Shown here: piece after piece, positions 35,755-44,149 of the stretch
How the letters are laid out: each line of letters starts with the position of its first letter
How positions within the stretch are numbered: position 1 is the first letter of the stretch
Assembly: GCF_008065375.1 (NCBI RefSeq)
Contig: NZ_VJYI01000033.1
Span: 1-64,000, forward strand
Length of the DNA: 64,000 nucleotides
DNA from: Nonomuraea sp. SYSU D8015
GTDB lineage: Bacteria > Actinomycetota > Actinomycetes > Streptosporangiales > Streptosporangiaceae
Direction of reading: 5' to 3'
Made by a program: the position numbers and the translations under genes
The notes under the pieces: model-generated
The model's database searches: none
What the model saw: the letters and a program-made list of their open reading frames with translations, nothing else
What the model was told of the DNA's origin: nothing

Positions 35755-35822
35755 TAACGGTTAGCCAATAGATAGCGGTTACCCATATGGAGTGTCAAAA
35801 CGCTACATCTGGCGATCTCCTG
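35755..35822. repeat. Direct repeat copy A / PadR operator region
   Basis: This holds two direct CGGTTAGCC-type 9-mers separated by AATAGATAG, upstream of padR. About 65-70 nt match the copy at 37496-37566 with only a few changes. It also encodes the last residues of the penicillin-binding-protein remnant on the minus strand. Confidence 0.7.
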
Positions 35823-37495
35823 AACTGATCCTCGCTGGGATCGTCGTTGCCGAACGGGTCGTCGTCCTCGCCGAGCGGGTCCCCGGTCGGCTTGGGCGCC
35901 GGCTTCTGCGCCAGGTCGTGCGCCTGACCGGCGAAGGCGGGCGCCGGGAACGGCTCGACCGGCTTGCCGGCCATGGCGATCGCCATGAAGTCGCGCCAGA
36001 TCTCGGTGGGCGTATCGGCACCCTGAATGTTGCCGAGAGAGACCTCCTTGCGCAGGGGATGGCCGTTGGCGTCCTTGATGACCTTCTTGGTCTTGGGATC
36101 GGTCTGCGGGATCTCCTTGTACATCCCGACGGCCGCGGAGAGCTGCGGTGTGTAGCCGACGAACCAGGCTTCCTTGTTCTCGTTGTTGGTGCCGGTCTTG
36201 CCGGCGATCGGACGCCCGCCGGGCAGCGAGGTGCCCGCGGCCGTGCCGTACTTGACCACCTGCTGCATCGCGTCGGTGGCATCGGCGGCGGTGTCCGGGC
36301 TGATGACCGTTCTGGGCAGGTCGACCTCCTCCAGGGCGGTCATCCCCTTGAACGTCTTGACCGAGACGACCACGTGCGCGTCGTGGTGGACGCCGTGTTC
36401 ACCGACTCGGCGGTGGCCCGGTCGATCTGCACGGCCGCGCCCACATCGTGCGAGTTGCCGATCGGCTTGGTGCCCGGCAGCGTGATCGGTCCATTGCCGG
36501 ACACGTAGCTCCTCAGGCTGTGGCCCTCCACCGCCTTCTTCGCGGCCCGCATGAGCTTCTTGTCGAACGTGGTCGTGACGCGGAAACCGCCGCTGCGCAG
36601 GCGCTCCTTCGCGATCCCCCGCCGCTCCAGCTCACGCTGGACGATGTCGACCATGTAGCCGTTGATGCCCTTGAGTGTCTCTTTCTTGTCTAGCTTGGCG
36701 AGTTTGGGGAACTTCGCCGTTTTGGGCAGTTGTCCGTACTTGGCTGGGTCGACGATCGCCATGCCGTCGATGGCGTAGGCGAACCGCTCCCGGGTCGGTG
36801 CCCAGTTCTTCTCCGCCTCCGCCTTGTCGAACGCGTCCGGGCTCTGGATCCGGCCTGCCAGGTAGGCGCCCTCGGCGGGGGTCAGCTTGTCGACGTCCTT
36901 GTCGAAGAACGCCTGGGCGGCGGCCTGGAGCCGCCCTGGACCTGCCTGCCGGTCACCGTGCTCCATGCCGCTCGCATGATGCCGGAGATCGAGATGCCGG
37001 GGTCGGTGCGGAACGTACGGTTCTCCGCGGCGATGAAGGCGTCCTGAACATGCAGCGGAATCCTGGAGATCGGGACGATCTGCCGCTTGGTGCCGAGCCG
37101 GGCGATCTCGGATTTGCTGTCGCGGTAGTAGATGATGCTGCCCTGCTCGAGGGCGTGGTTTTGGATCTCCACGGGTAGCGGGGTGTTCGCGTAGGCCACC
37201 ATGATCATACCGAAGAGGCCCGCCACCAGCACCGTGAAGCGAGGACCACGACATTCCAGCTGGGGATGAACCGCTTCCAGCCGGTACGGTGCGGGCGCCC
37301 GCCGTCTCCTCCCGGCCGCTCCTGCCGGTCCCCGGGACCGTCGCCACCCGGTCCGCCGGGCCCTCCGAAGCCTCTGCGGCCGCCCCGTCTCCGGTCGCCG
37401 GATCTCCGTAACCTGTCGCGACCTGGTGGATTTTCCCGGGCAGTGCGGCCACGCCCGTGCGCGTCTCTTCGGCGGACCTCACCAGCACTCTGCAC
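35795..37495 (-). pseudogene. Bifunctional penicillin-binding protein (class A), internally deleted
   Basis: Blocks in several frames follow the order of an actinomycete PonA. A Gly/Arg-rich cytoplasmic tail comes first, then a membrane anchor GLFGMIMVAYANTPLPVE. The glycosyltransferase start follows (HVQDAFIAAENRTFRTDPGI, with the catalytic Glu) and breaks off after QVQGGS, losing TQQ and neighbours. AAQAFFDKDVDKLTPAEGAY, then a linker, DKKLMRAAKKAVEGHSLRSY. The transpeptidase Ser-x-x-Lys region is gone; the gene resumes at DLPRTVISPDTAADATDAMQ and the KTG box in PIAGKTGTNN. An acidic tail ends at 35795. It is not functional. It lies exactly between the two 70-bp repeats. Confidence 0.85.
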
Positions 37496-37566
37496 CCCCT
37501 AACGGTTAGCCAATAGATAGCGGTTAGCCATATCGGGTGTCAAAACGCTAGGGCTGGCGATCTCCA
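37496..37566. repeat. Direct repeat copy B
   Basis: This is the second copy of the padR operator region, with perfect direct 9-mers CGGTTAGCC-AATAGATAG-CGGTTAGCC. Next to it the minus strand reads GTGCAG, the same first two codons as padR, now leading into the penicillin-binding-protein remnant. Confidence 0.7.
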
Positions 37567-37750
37567 GCCGGGCACGGCGCACGGCATCCCGCGACAGGAT
37601 CTTCGTCGCCGAGGGCCGCATCCACGGCATGGGCTGATCGGCGGTACGGTGGCTTCCTTCGTAGCTCGGAGTCAGCCAGTGGACCAGAGAAGGCGCAGGA
37701 CGGTCACGCCACGGCCCCCGGGCGTCCCTGCTGATGAGGGGAGTGAGGCG

Positions 37751-37880
37751 ATGACGTCGTCCGGACCTCGGCTGCGGCTGTGGACCTCGGAGAGCGCCCG
37801 CGTTCGGGTGACGCCGATGGAGCTCTTCTTCGACCTGGTGTTCGTCTTCGTGGTCACTCAGGTGACGCACGAGGTGGAGG
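37751..37880 (+). pseudogene. Low-temperature-requirement A (LtrA) protein, N-terminal stub
   Basis: The frame MTSSGPRLRLWTSESARVRV, TPMELFFDLVFVFVVTQVTH is the very characteristic start of LtrA membrane proteins. After about 42 residues the similarity ends and the sequence becomes antisense to a MarR remnant. Only the first transmembrane helix remains of about 400 residues. Confidence 0.7.
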
Positions 37881-37884
37881 CCCA

Positions 37885-38157
37885 GCGGATGAGTGGTGCG
37901 CTCCGCTGCGGCCACACGGCTCTCCGCCTCGGCGGGCAACTGCCGCCCGCGTTCCGCGGCGACGATGAGGCCGCTGCGGCTCGCCCCGTACGACGGCCAG
38001 CAGCACCTGATTCCCCCGGTTGCTTTCCCGGCAGGCCATGGAGCACCTCATCGACCTCCTCCCGCCAGGCGCGCAGGACCATGCCGAGAGAGCATCCCAG
38101 GGTCCCGGCCGACTGCTCGGCCACGAGGTGCCCGTCACGCGGCCCGGGAGTCCTCAT
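37885..38157 (-). pseudogene. MarR-family regulator remnant with internal deletion
   Basis: From an ATG at 38157 the minus strand gives GTLGCSLGMVLRAWREEVDE and VLHGLPG, then in another frame GYQVLLAVVRGEP (MarR helix 2), and finally RQLPAEAESRVAAAERT, which resembles the end of a MarR dimerisation helix. The wing and recognition helix are missing. It overlaps the end of the flavoprotein gene downstream by 23 nt. Confidence 0.45.
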
Positions 38158-40249
38158 CCGTCGGTGACGCCGGAGTGATGTTGAAGTTGCGGTCGAAGAC
38201 GTCGTCAGGGTCCCACTCGGCCTTGAGCCGGCGGAGGCGGGTCAAAACCGGCTCGGGGAAGGCGTCGAGCAGGCGCTGGGGGTCGGTGCCGGTCTCGAAG
38301 CTGGAGTACATGCCGTTCAGCAACGGATACAGGTGGGCCCAGTGCTTGTCCATGCGGGCGACGTGGCTCGGCGCCGTCGCGGCGATGACGGCGAAATTCT
38401 GGGTGCGGTGCGACCAGGCCATGGCTTCCTTGGGGACGTCGCCCACCGCGCCGCCCATCGAACGGAACTGCATGATCATGATGTCGCCGGACTTCATCAT
38501 CTCTTCGACGACTTCGGCGGCCTGCCGCGTGATGTGGTCGAGCAGCCCGCTTCGGGTGTCCTCCAGGCCCTGGCCGCGGTGCTCGTTCTCGGGCGGGGCG
38601 ACGATCAGGTGATAGGGCGCGAGCTGCGCCTGCTGGTCGATGACGGGGCCGGCGCCGAGGAAGGGGGTGAGGGCGTCCTGTGCGGCCTCGACGTCGTCGC
38701 CCGCGTAGACGAGGGTGATCTGAGCGGTCACCGGCGCTCCTCGACGGGCGGGGAACAGTGACAGAAAGCTCGTGATCTCGCGGGGCGCGGCCTCGACCAG
38801 CCGCCCCCAGGAGATCAGGAAGTCGGCCGTGTCGCTCGCGTCGACGATGACGGTCGCGATGACGACGTTCCCGACCTCGTAGGCGTCGAGTTCGAACGCG
38901 GTCACGATGCCGAAGTTGCCGCCCGCCCCGCGGATCGCCCAGAACAGGTCGGGATGGTGCTCCGCGTCCACGCGGAGCCTGCGGCCGTCCGCGACCACGA
39001 TCTCGGCGGCCGTGACGTGGTCGACCGTGAGGCCGCGCTTGCGGGCGAGGTAGCCGAGCCCGCCGTCGTTGGTCGACCGGCCGCTGATGCCGTGCCCGCC
39101 GCTGCGCACCGAGATCGGTACGTGCTGGCGGCGTGCGTAGGCGAGGGCCGCGACGACGTCGTCGGCGTCCTCGGCCTGGATCGCCAGCGCAGGTGACCCG
39201 GTGCGGGTGTAGGTGTGGCGGACCCTGTCGTAGGCCCGGTCGCCCGGCTCGACGGCTTTCCTCGCGAGCGACGGCGGTAGGGCGTCGTAGTCGATGGAGG
39301 CGTGCCGCATGCTGAGCGCGACCGGCGAGCGCCTGGGCCCGGTGTCCGTGCCGGCCCGGGACCGCTCACGCGCGACCGCCTCGCGGAGGGCGGGCGCCAC
39401 CTCTTCACCGAAGGTCCGGATGATCCGCGGGTCGTCCTGACCGATGAAGAAGGCCGAGAAACCGTTCTCCAGCACGAGCGGAAGCAACTCCTCCACCCAC
39501 TGCTCGGGCGGTCCCTGGAGGTGTCCCCGCCGCGTCCGGGAGAAACTCACCTGCAAGAGGTTGAGCAGACGCCGGATCTCGCTCGGGTCGCGCCCCGCTG
39601 CGAGGGCGGCTTCGTCGATGATCTTGTTCGACTCCTCCATCCCCGGAGTCCGGAGATATTCGAGCGTGGGGAGCCAGCCGTCGGCCTTGCGTCCCGTAAG
39701 GCGCAGCATCTGGGGTTTGTAGGCGCCCAGCCAGACGCTGATGTCGTGGGCGGGGCGGGGCCCACGCTGCATCTGAGGGATCGCGTAGTGCTTTCCCTGG
39801 TGGCGCAGGGGCTCGGGCTCGCGATCGTTCCAGACTCCCCGGATGATGTCGATCGCCTCGTCAAGAGCCTCGACGCTCTCGCCGGGCGTCATCCGCCGGC
39901 CGCTCATGCCGTGCACGGCGTCGGGGAAGGCGCCCGCTCCGAGCCCGAGCTCGAACCGTCCCTCCGACAGCAGGTCGAGGCTCGCTGCCGCGCGGCCCAG
40001 CATCGCGGGCGGGCGTAGCGGGAGGTTCATGACGTCGGCCGAGACGTGGACGCGCCGAGTCTTGGCCGCGACCCAGGTCAGCAGGGTGTAGGTGTCGAGG
40101 AGGTCGGCGTTGTAGGGGTGGTCCTGGAACGTCACGACATCCAGACCGGCCGCTTCGGTGAGTTCGGCCAAGGACACCGCCTGGTGCGGCTCGTGCGCGA
40201 TAGGGGTGATGAACGTGCCGAGCAGGAGCTCGTGTCCATAGTCAGGCAT
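38135..40249 (-). CDS. Luciferase-like oxidoreductase fused to BBE-type FAD oxidase
   Basis: A 704-residue two-domain flavoprotein. Residues 1-325 are an LLM-class FMN/F420 oxidoreductase (AGLDVVTFQDHPYNADLLDT, LGLGAGAFPDAVHGMSGRRM). Residues 340-704 are a berberine-bridge-type FAD oxidase with VPISVRSGGHGISGRSTNDG (the flavinylated His is in SGGH) and a C-terminal DPDDVFDRNFNI. Between STNDGG and LGYLARKRGLTVDH the family normally has about 50-60 more residues of the FAD-binding domain, so this domain carries an in-frame deletion near 39058 and may not bind FAD. The start is the ATG at 40249. It may have served tandem redox steps on a natural product (inference). Confidence 0.85.
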   Translation of the reverse strand: MPDYGHELLLGTFITPIAHEPHQAVSLAELTEAAGLDVVTFQDHPYNADLLDTYTLLTWVAAKTRRVHVSADVMNLPLRPPAMLGRAAASLDLLSEGRFELGLGAGAFPDAVHGMSGRRMTPGESVEALDEAIDIIRGVWNDREPEPLRHQGKHYAIPQMQRGPRPAHDISVWLGAYKPQMLRLTGRKADGWLPTLEYLRTPGMEESNKIIDEAALAAGRDPSEIRRLLNLLQVSFSRTRRGHLQGPPEQWVEELLPLVLENGFSAFFIGQDDPRIIRTFGEEVAPALREAVARERSRAGTDTGPRRSPVALSMRHASIDYDALPPSLARKAVEPGDRAYDRVRHTYTRTGSPALAIQAEDADDVVAALAYARRQHVPISVRSGGHGISGRSTNDGGLGYLARKRGLTVDHVTAAEIVVADGRRLRVDAEHHPDLFWAIRGAGGNFGIVTAFELDAYEVGNVVIATVIVDASDTADFLISWGRLVEAAPREITSFLSLFPARRGAPVTAQITLVYAGDDVEAAQDALTPFLGAGPVIDQQAQLAPYHLIVAPPENEHRGQGLEDTRSGLLDHITRQAAEVVEEMMKSGDIMIMQFRSMGGAVGDVPKEAMAWSHRTQNFAVIAATAPSHVARMDKHWAHLYPLLNGMYSSFETGTDPQRLLDAFPEPVLTRLRRLKAEWDPDDVFDRNFNITPASPTDEDSRAA

Positions 40250-40517
40250 GGAGGGTCCTAGATCTGGTTGTCCAGCAGCCCATCTGTGGATCAACTTGTA
40301 TGCTCTACAACCCATCTGTCAGCCAACGTATTTCCGGGACCGTCCATCTATGGTTGACCGATTCATGACAGCCCGGCCGACCTGCGGTGGTCCAGACCCA
40401 CGAACGCCGCCCATGTTCAGGAGGTAGTTCCGTGGTGATGTCGAGACGGCCAGGCCGGCTCCGACTATTTCATGACGGCGCCGGACGGCGCCGCCGATGG
40501 AGCGGAGGAGGCTCGCG

Positions 40518-41093
40518 ATGAGCAAGATCGTGCTGGATGTGTCGATGTCCCTGGACGGGTTCACGACCGGACCGAACGTCAGAGAAGAAGAGCCCATGGG
40601 GGACGGCGGCGAACGCCTCCACGAATGGCATGCGGGGAAGGGCCCGGGCGGGGAGGTCGACCTCGGCGTCCTGCGGAAGCTCGACGGGACGGTGGGGGCC
40701 GCCCTCATCGGACGGCGTACCTTCGACCTCGGTGTGGGCCCGTGGGGCGGCACGCCGTGGCCCGGCGTCCCGACCTTCGTGGTCACCCACCGGACCAGGG
40801 AGGACCTCCTCGGCGACAACGGCGGGACGTTCGCCTTCGATGGCCTGGAGGCCGCGACCCGGCGTGCCAAGGAGGCCGCGGGCGACAAGGACGTCTGGGT
40901 GATGGGCGCGGACATCGCCCGGCAGCTGCTCAGGGCGGGCCTGCTCGACGAGGTGCGCATCCAGCTGGTCCCCCTGCTGATGGGGGAGGGTACGCCACTG
41001 TTCGCCGGGGAGCGGGCCGAGCTGATCCCGGAAGGGAAGCCCGTCGCGGGCTCCGTGACTCACCTGCGCTACCGCGTTCGCCGCGATGCGTGA
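40518..41093 (+). CDS. Dihydrofolate-reductase/RibD C-terminal family protein
   Basis: A 191-residue protein from the ATG at 40518, preceded by GGAGGAGG. It shows the RibD_C fold: IVLDVSMSLDGFTTGPNV, LIGRRTFDLGVGPWGG, then DVWVMGADIARQLLRAGLLD and EVRIQLVPLLMGEGTPLF. These NADPH-dependent small reductases are widespread in actinomycetes with mostly unknown substrates. It is 27 nt upstream of a cysteine-dioxygenase-like gene and probably co-transcribed with it. A relative lies at 58918. Confidence 0.9.
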   Translation: MSKIVLDVSMSLDGFTTGPNVREEEPMGDGGERLHEWHAGKGPGGEVDLGVLRKLDGTVGAALIGRRTFDLGVGPWGGTPWPGVPTFVVTHRTREDLLGDNGGTFAFDGLEAATRRAKEAAGDKDVWVMGADIARQLLRAGLLDEVRIQLVPLLMGEGTPLFAGERAELIPEGKPVAGSVTHLRYRVRRDA

Positions 41094-41120
41094 GTTGGAA
41101 GAGGCGGTTCACAGAGGAGG

Positions 41121-41699
41121 ATGGACACGATGAGAACGGACACCTTGGCCACCTTCATCGAAGACGTGGCGTCCCTGGTCAGCACCATCGACGACGAGTA
41201 TGAGATCACGAGTCAGGTCGCGGCTCGGTTGTCCGGTCTGTTGGCTAGCGACTACCGGCTTCCCCCGGAGTTCACCCGGCCGTCGGACGAGCGCCATGTC
41301 ACCTACCCGCTCTACATCGCTCCCGACAACAGCTGGTCACTGGCGTCGGTGGTCTGGAAGGTAGGTCAACGCACTCCTGTGCACGGACACGACACGTGGG
41401 GTGTCGTCGGAATCTACTCGGGAGCCGAACGCGAGTTCCGCTACGTCAAGCCCGTGGCGTCTGAGCCGGTTACAGCCCTGACGCCGGCCGGTGAGCATGT
41501 GTGGGAACGCGGGCAAGTCACCGTGTGCTGTACGACCGACGACGACGTCCACGCCGTCGCAGCCGTCGGCGACGAGCCCACCGTTGGGATCCACGTCTAC
41601 GGAGGCAACATCGGCATCATCAACCGGCGGTTGTACGATCCGGCCACTGGAGCAGTCCGATGGTTCGTCTCCGGCTGGGACAGCCCGGCAGGCGAATGA
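41121..41699 (+). CDS. Cysteine dioxygenase-family cupin (thiol dioxygenase)
   Basis: A 192-residue cupin with the thiol dioxygenase metal site: His88 and His90 in TPVHGHDTWGVVGIYSG and a third His144 in DDVHAVAAVG, ending TVGIHVYGGNIG. These enzymes add O2 to the sulphur of cysteine or 3-mercaptopropionate using a three-His Fe(II) centre. Which thiol is used here is not decidable by eye. The start could be the ATG at 41121 or 41130. It is convergent with a LysR gene. Confidence 0.87.
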   Translation: MDTMRTDTLATFIEDVASLVSTIDDEYEITSQVAARLSGLLASDYRLPPEFTRPSDERHVTYPLYIAPDNSWSLASVVWKVGQRTPVHGHDTWGVVGIYSGAEREFRYVKPVASEPVTALTPAGEHVWERGQVTVCCTTDDDVHAVAAVGDEPTVGIHVYGGNIGIINRRLYDPATGAVRWFVSGWDSPAGE

Positions 41700-41794
41700 G
41701 GGAACCCGCCCCGCCTGTGCCGTCGTGGTCGAGCCAGGCGGTGCGGCGGGTGAGGCGATGATGCAGCCGACCCCATGCCTTCGCCGTGGCGGTG

Positions 41795-42748
41795 CTAGGT
41801 CTGGCCGGCGCTGCGGCGTGGTGTCGTTGCCCAGGACGGGAGCCACGTCGTCTCGGGGAGCGGTGTCAGGCTTGCGAAGTGGCTGATGACCGCCCGGAGT
41901 CCCGGATGCGGATTCGTTCTGGGGAGCATGAGGGAGATCGGGTAGGCGAGCGTCGGGTTCACGATCGGGATGCGGCGTAGGTCGTGGTTCGTCGGCCAGA
42001 TGTACCGGTCGCGCGCACCGACGAGGGTGGCCACGTCGGCGGAGTCCGCGAGGGCGTCGAGGAGTACCTCGTTGCCGAAGTTCGGGCCTGCCGCGTCGAT
42101 GCGGAGGTCGAAGGCGGTGGCGAGCTGATCGTAGAACTCTGACCATTCGCTCCGGGGCACGATGCCCGGCACCCAGATCCGAAGCTTGCGCAGCTGGGGT
42201 GGTGTCAGTGTTCGTGCGGAGGCAAGCGGATGCCGGGGGCCGACGAGGAGTTCCAGCGGGGAGTCGAAGGCGTGGATCATTTGCACGTCGCGCGGCAGCG
42301 TGGCCGGATCGGTGACGGTGCGGAACGAGGCGTCGATATCGCCTGCCTGGACGGCGGCGGCCGCCACATGAGGGTCGTCGACCTTGAGGGTCACCACGTC
42401 GAGGTCGGTTTCCGGGTGCGACCGCCAATAGTCGTGCAGAACGACGGCCTGCGCGCTTCGCAGCCCTAGAACGTCGATCCGAAGGGCCCGCGAGCCCGGC
42501 CTGACCGCGGTGACGGCGCGATCAACCCCCGCGACGATACTCCGTGCGTGCGGGAGGAACGCCTGGCCGTCGAGCGTCAGTTCGACCCCTCGGGCGGTAC
42601 GGGTGAACAGGCGGACCTCCAGCTCGCGCTCCAGGGCGGCGATCCGCTTCGAGACCGCCTGCTGCGTCACGCCCAGCTCGTCGGCCGCGTGTTGAAACTG
42701 TCCGAGCTCGGCCGCCCGGACGAACGATCGCACGGCCTCGGTATCCAT
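41795..42748 (-). CDS. LysR-family transcriptional regulator
   Basis: A 317-residue regulator. The N-terminal HTH is AAELGQFQHAADELGVTQQA, VSKRIAALERELEVRLFTRT. A periplasmic-binding-protein-like sensor follows, with DIDASFRTVTDP and ALADSADVATLVG. The start is the ATG at 42748. There is no coding gene immediately divergent from it, only about 310 nt of unassigned DNA, so its target is uncertain. Confidence 0.92.
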   Translation of the reverse strand: MDTEAVRSFVRAAELGQFQHAADELGVTQQAVSKRIAALERELEVRLFTRTARGVELTLDGQAFLPHARSIVAGVDRAVTAVRPGSRALRIDVLGLRSAQAVVLHDYWRSHPETDLDVVTLKVDDPHVAAAAVQAGDIDASFRTVTDPATLPRDVQMIHAFDSPLELLVGPRHPLASARTLTPPQLRKLRIWVPGIVPRSEWSEFYDQLATAFDLRIDAAGPNFGNEVLLDALADSADVATLVGARDRYIWPTNHDLRRIPIVNPTLAYPISLMLPRTNPHPGLRAVISHFASLTPLPETTWLPSWATTPRRSAGQT

Positions 42749-43063
42749 TGGCCCACCTTATGCCTGCCCAACCGATCGTTGTGGCTCGCCGAAAGGCGGT
42801 TGTTGGTCCGCCAGCACCTGATCGACGCCTTCGTCGCCGCGATGTGCGACCGCTGAGTCCGGGTGGCCGGGCGCACCGCTTCAGTGCGGCCCCGCAGCCA
42901 CACACCCCGGTCCGGCTGCAGAGAGCACCGGTCACCATCGCCATCGCCTCGGCCGGGACAGCATCGAGGACGGGTGCTGTCACCGGCTGGAGTCGGCCTG
43001 GCCATGACGAACGGGCCCTCTCCAGCCAGTCGGCGGTACCCGCCCCGACTACGCGCGGGCTGA
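42749..43063. other. No confident gene
   Basis: This region upstream of the LysR gene has no conserved frame. It may contain the remains of the gene that the LysR regulator once controlled. Confidence 0.35.
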
Positions 43064-43501
43064 TCAGTCGAGGCAGAACTCGTTGCCCTCGGGGTCGGCC
43101 ATCATGATGTGACCGGCGTCGAGCGGGGGAGCGGGCTCGTAGCGGCGGAGGCGGGTGGCGCCGTGGGAGACGAGCCGCTCGGCCTCCGCCTCCAGGGCCG
43201 CCATCCGCGCCTCGCCCTCGAGCCCGGGGGCGGCCCGCACATCGAGGTGCACGCGGTTCTTGGCCTGCTTGCCCTCCGGCACCCGCTGGAAGAACAGCCG
43301 AGGCCCGGAGCCCTCGGGGTCGACCACCGCCGAGGCGTCGTTGCGGCGCTCGGGCGGCACACCCATCGCGTCCAGGGCCTGCTCCCACGACTCGAAGCCC
43401 TTGGGCGGGTCATCCAGCCGGTAGCCGAGGGCCTCGCCCCAGAACGCCGCCAACGCGGCCGGGTCGGCGCAGTCAAAGGTGATCTGGACGTCGCGGGCCA
43501 T
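43064..43501 (-). CDS. VOC-family protein (Glyoxalase_6 type)
   Basis: A 145-residue protein: DVQITFDCADPAALAAFWGE, ALGYRLDDPPKGFESWEQAL, then RLFFQRVPEGKQAKNRVHLD, and the closing MMADPEGNEFCLD. This is the Glyoxalase_6 pattern common in actinomycete VOC proteins. It follows the DinB-like gene by 1 nt, so the two form an operon divergent from a WYL regulator. Confidence 0.9.
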   Translation of the reverse strand: MARDVQITFDCADPAALAAFWGEALGYRLDDPPKGFESWEQALDAMGVPPERRNDASAVVDPEGSGPRLFFQRVPEGKQAKNRVHLDVRAAPGLEGEARMAALEAEAERLVSHGATRLRRYEPAPPLDAGHIMMADPEGNEFCLD

Positions 43502-43502
43502 T

Positions 43503-44096
43503 TCAGCTCGCCTCCTGTCGGGTCCGGTGGTGGGTGTGCAGGTAGAGGTCGCGGAGCAGGCACACCTCGGCGAGATGGTGGATCAGCTCGCGGTTGATGT
43601 GCAGCACCAGCGCTGCCAGAGGACGCTCGGCGTACGGTCCCTCCGCCTCCCCGCATGGGCGGGCGAGGCCGGCTTCGCCGAGGGATTCCACCCCGGCCAG
43701 CCACGTGGCGTACTCCGCGTCGAGCTGGGCCAGCGCCTCGGCCGCGGTCGCGGCGTACTCGAAGGAGTGGTAGTCGGTGGGCGGGCGGCCGAAGTGGGAG
43801 GCGTTGCGCATCGCGAGCACGCCGACGACCACGTGCCCGAGTCGCCAGGCGATCGTCGTGAACGGTGGCGGGTCGGGCACCGGCATCGCGAAGTCGATGG
43901 TCATCGCGCCGGACCCGGCCTGCACCGGTGCGGTGCCGGTGCCGCGCGGACGCACGCTCCAGCAGCCGGGCGCCGGCTCCCAGAAGTACTCGTCATCGGT
44001 GAGTCCGTCGAGGCGATCGCGCAGCTGCTCGGTCCAGTGCCAGTCGATCTGCTCTCGGAGCAGGGGATTCCAGGTCTGGTCGGTCATGGTGCTCAC
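43503..44096 (-). CDS. DinB-like four-helix protein
   Basis: A 197-residue protein with the DinB_2 pattern: LLREQIDWHWTEQLRDRLDG, LTDDEYFWEPAPGCWSVRP, then FTTIAWRLGHVVVGVLAMRN, and HINRELIHHLAEVCLLRDLY. The three His residues (WH, GH, HH) fit the usual metal site. DinB-like proteins include thiol-dependent S-transferases, often using mycothiol in actinomycetes; the partner substrate is unknown. It starts at the GTG at 44096 or the ATG at 44087. Confidence 0.9.
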   Translation of the reverse strand: MSTMTDQTWNPLLREQIDWHWTEQLRDRLDGLTDDEYFWEPAPGCWSVRPRGTGTAPVQAGSGAMTIDFAMPVPDPPPFTTIAWRLGHVVVGVLAMRNASHFGRPPTDYHSFEYAATAAEALAQLDAEYATWLAGVESLGEAGLARPCGEAEGPYAERPLAALVLHINRELIHHLAEVCLLRDLYLHTHHRTRQEAS

Positions 44097-44099
44097 TCT

Positions 44100-44143
44100 T
44101 CCGCATATAGCGGACAGGATCGTTCCGTGATCTGTGGAACGAT
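44100..44143. promoter_or_regulatory. Two inverted repeats in the DinB/WYL divergent promoter
   Basis: TCCGC-ATATA-GCGGA at 44100-44114 and ATCGTTCC-N9-GGAACGAT at 44119-44143 are both perfect. They fill the 53-nt gap between the divergent starts. The second ends 6 nt before the regulator start, suiting autorepression. Confidence 0.6.
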
Positions 44144-44149
44144 GAGCAG

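Noticed and set aside
37751..38157. A complete LtrA gene
   Set aside because: Similarity ends after about 42 residues.
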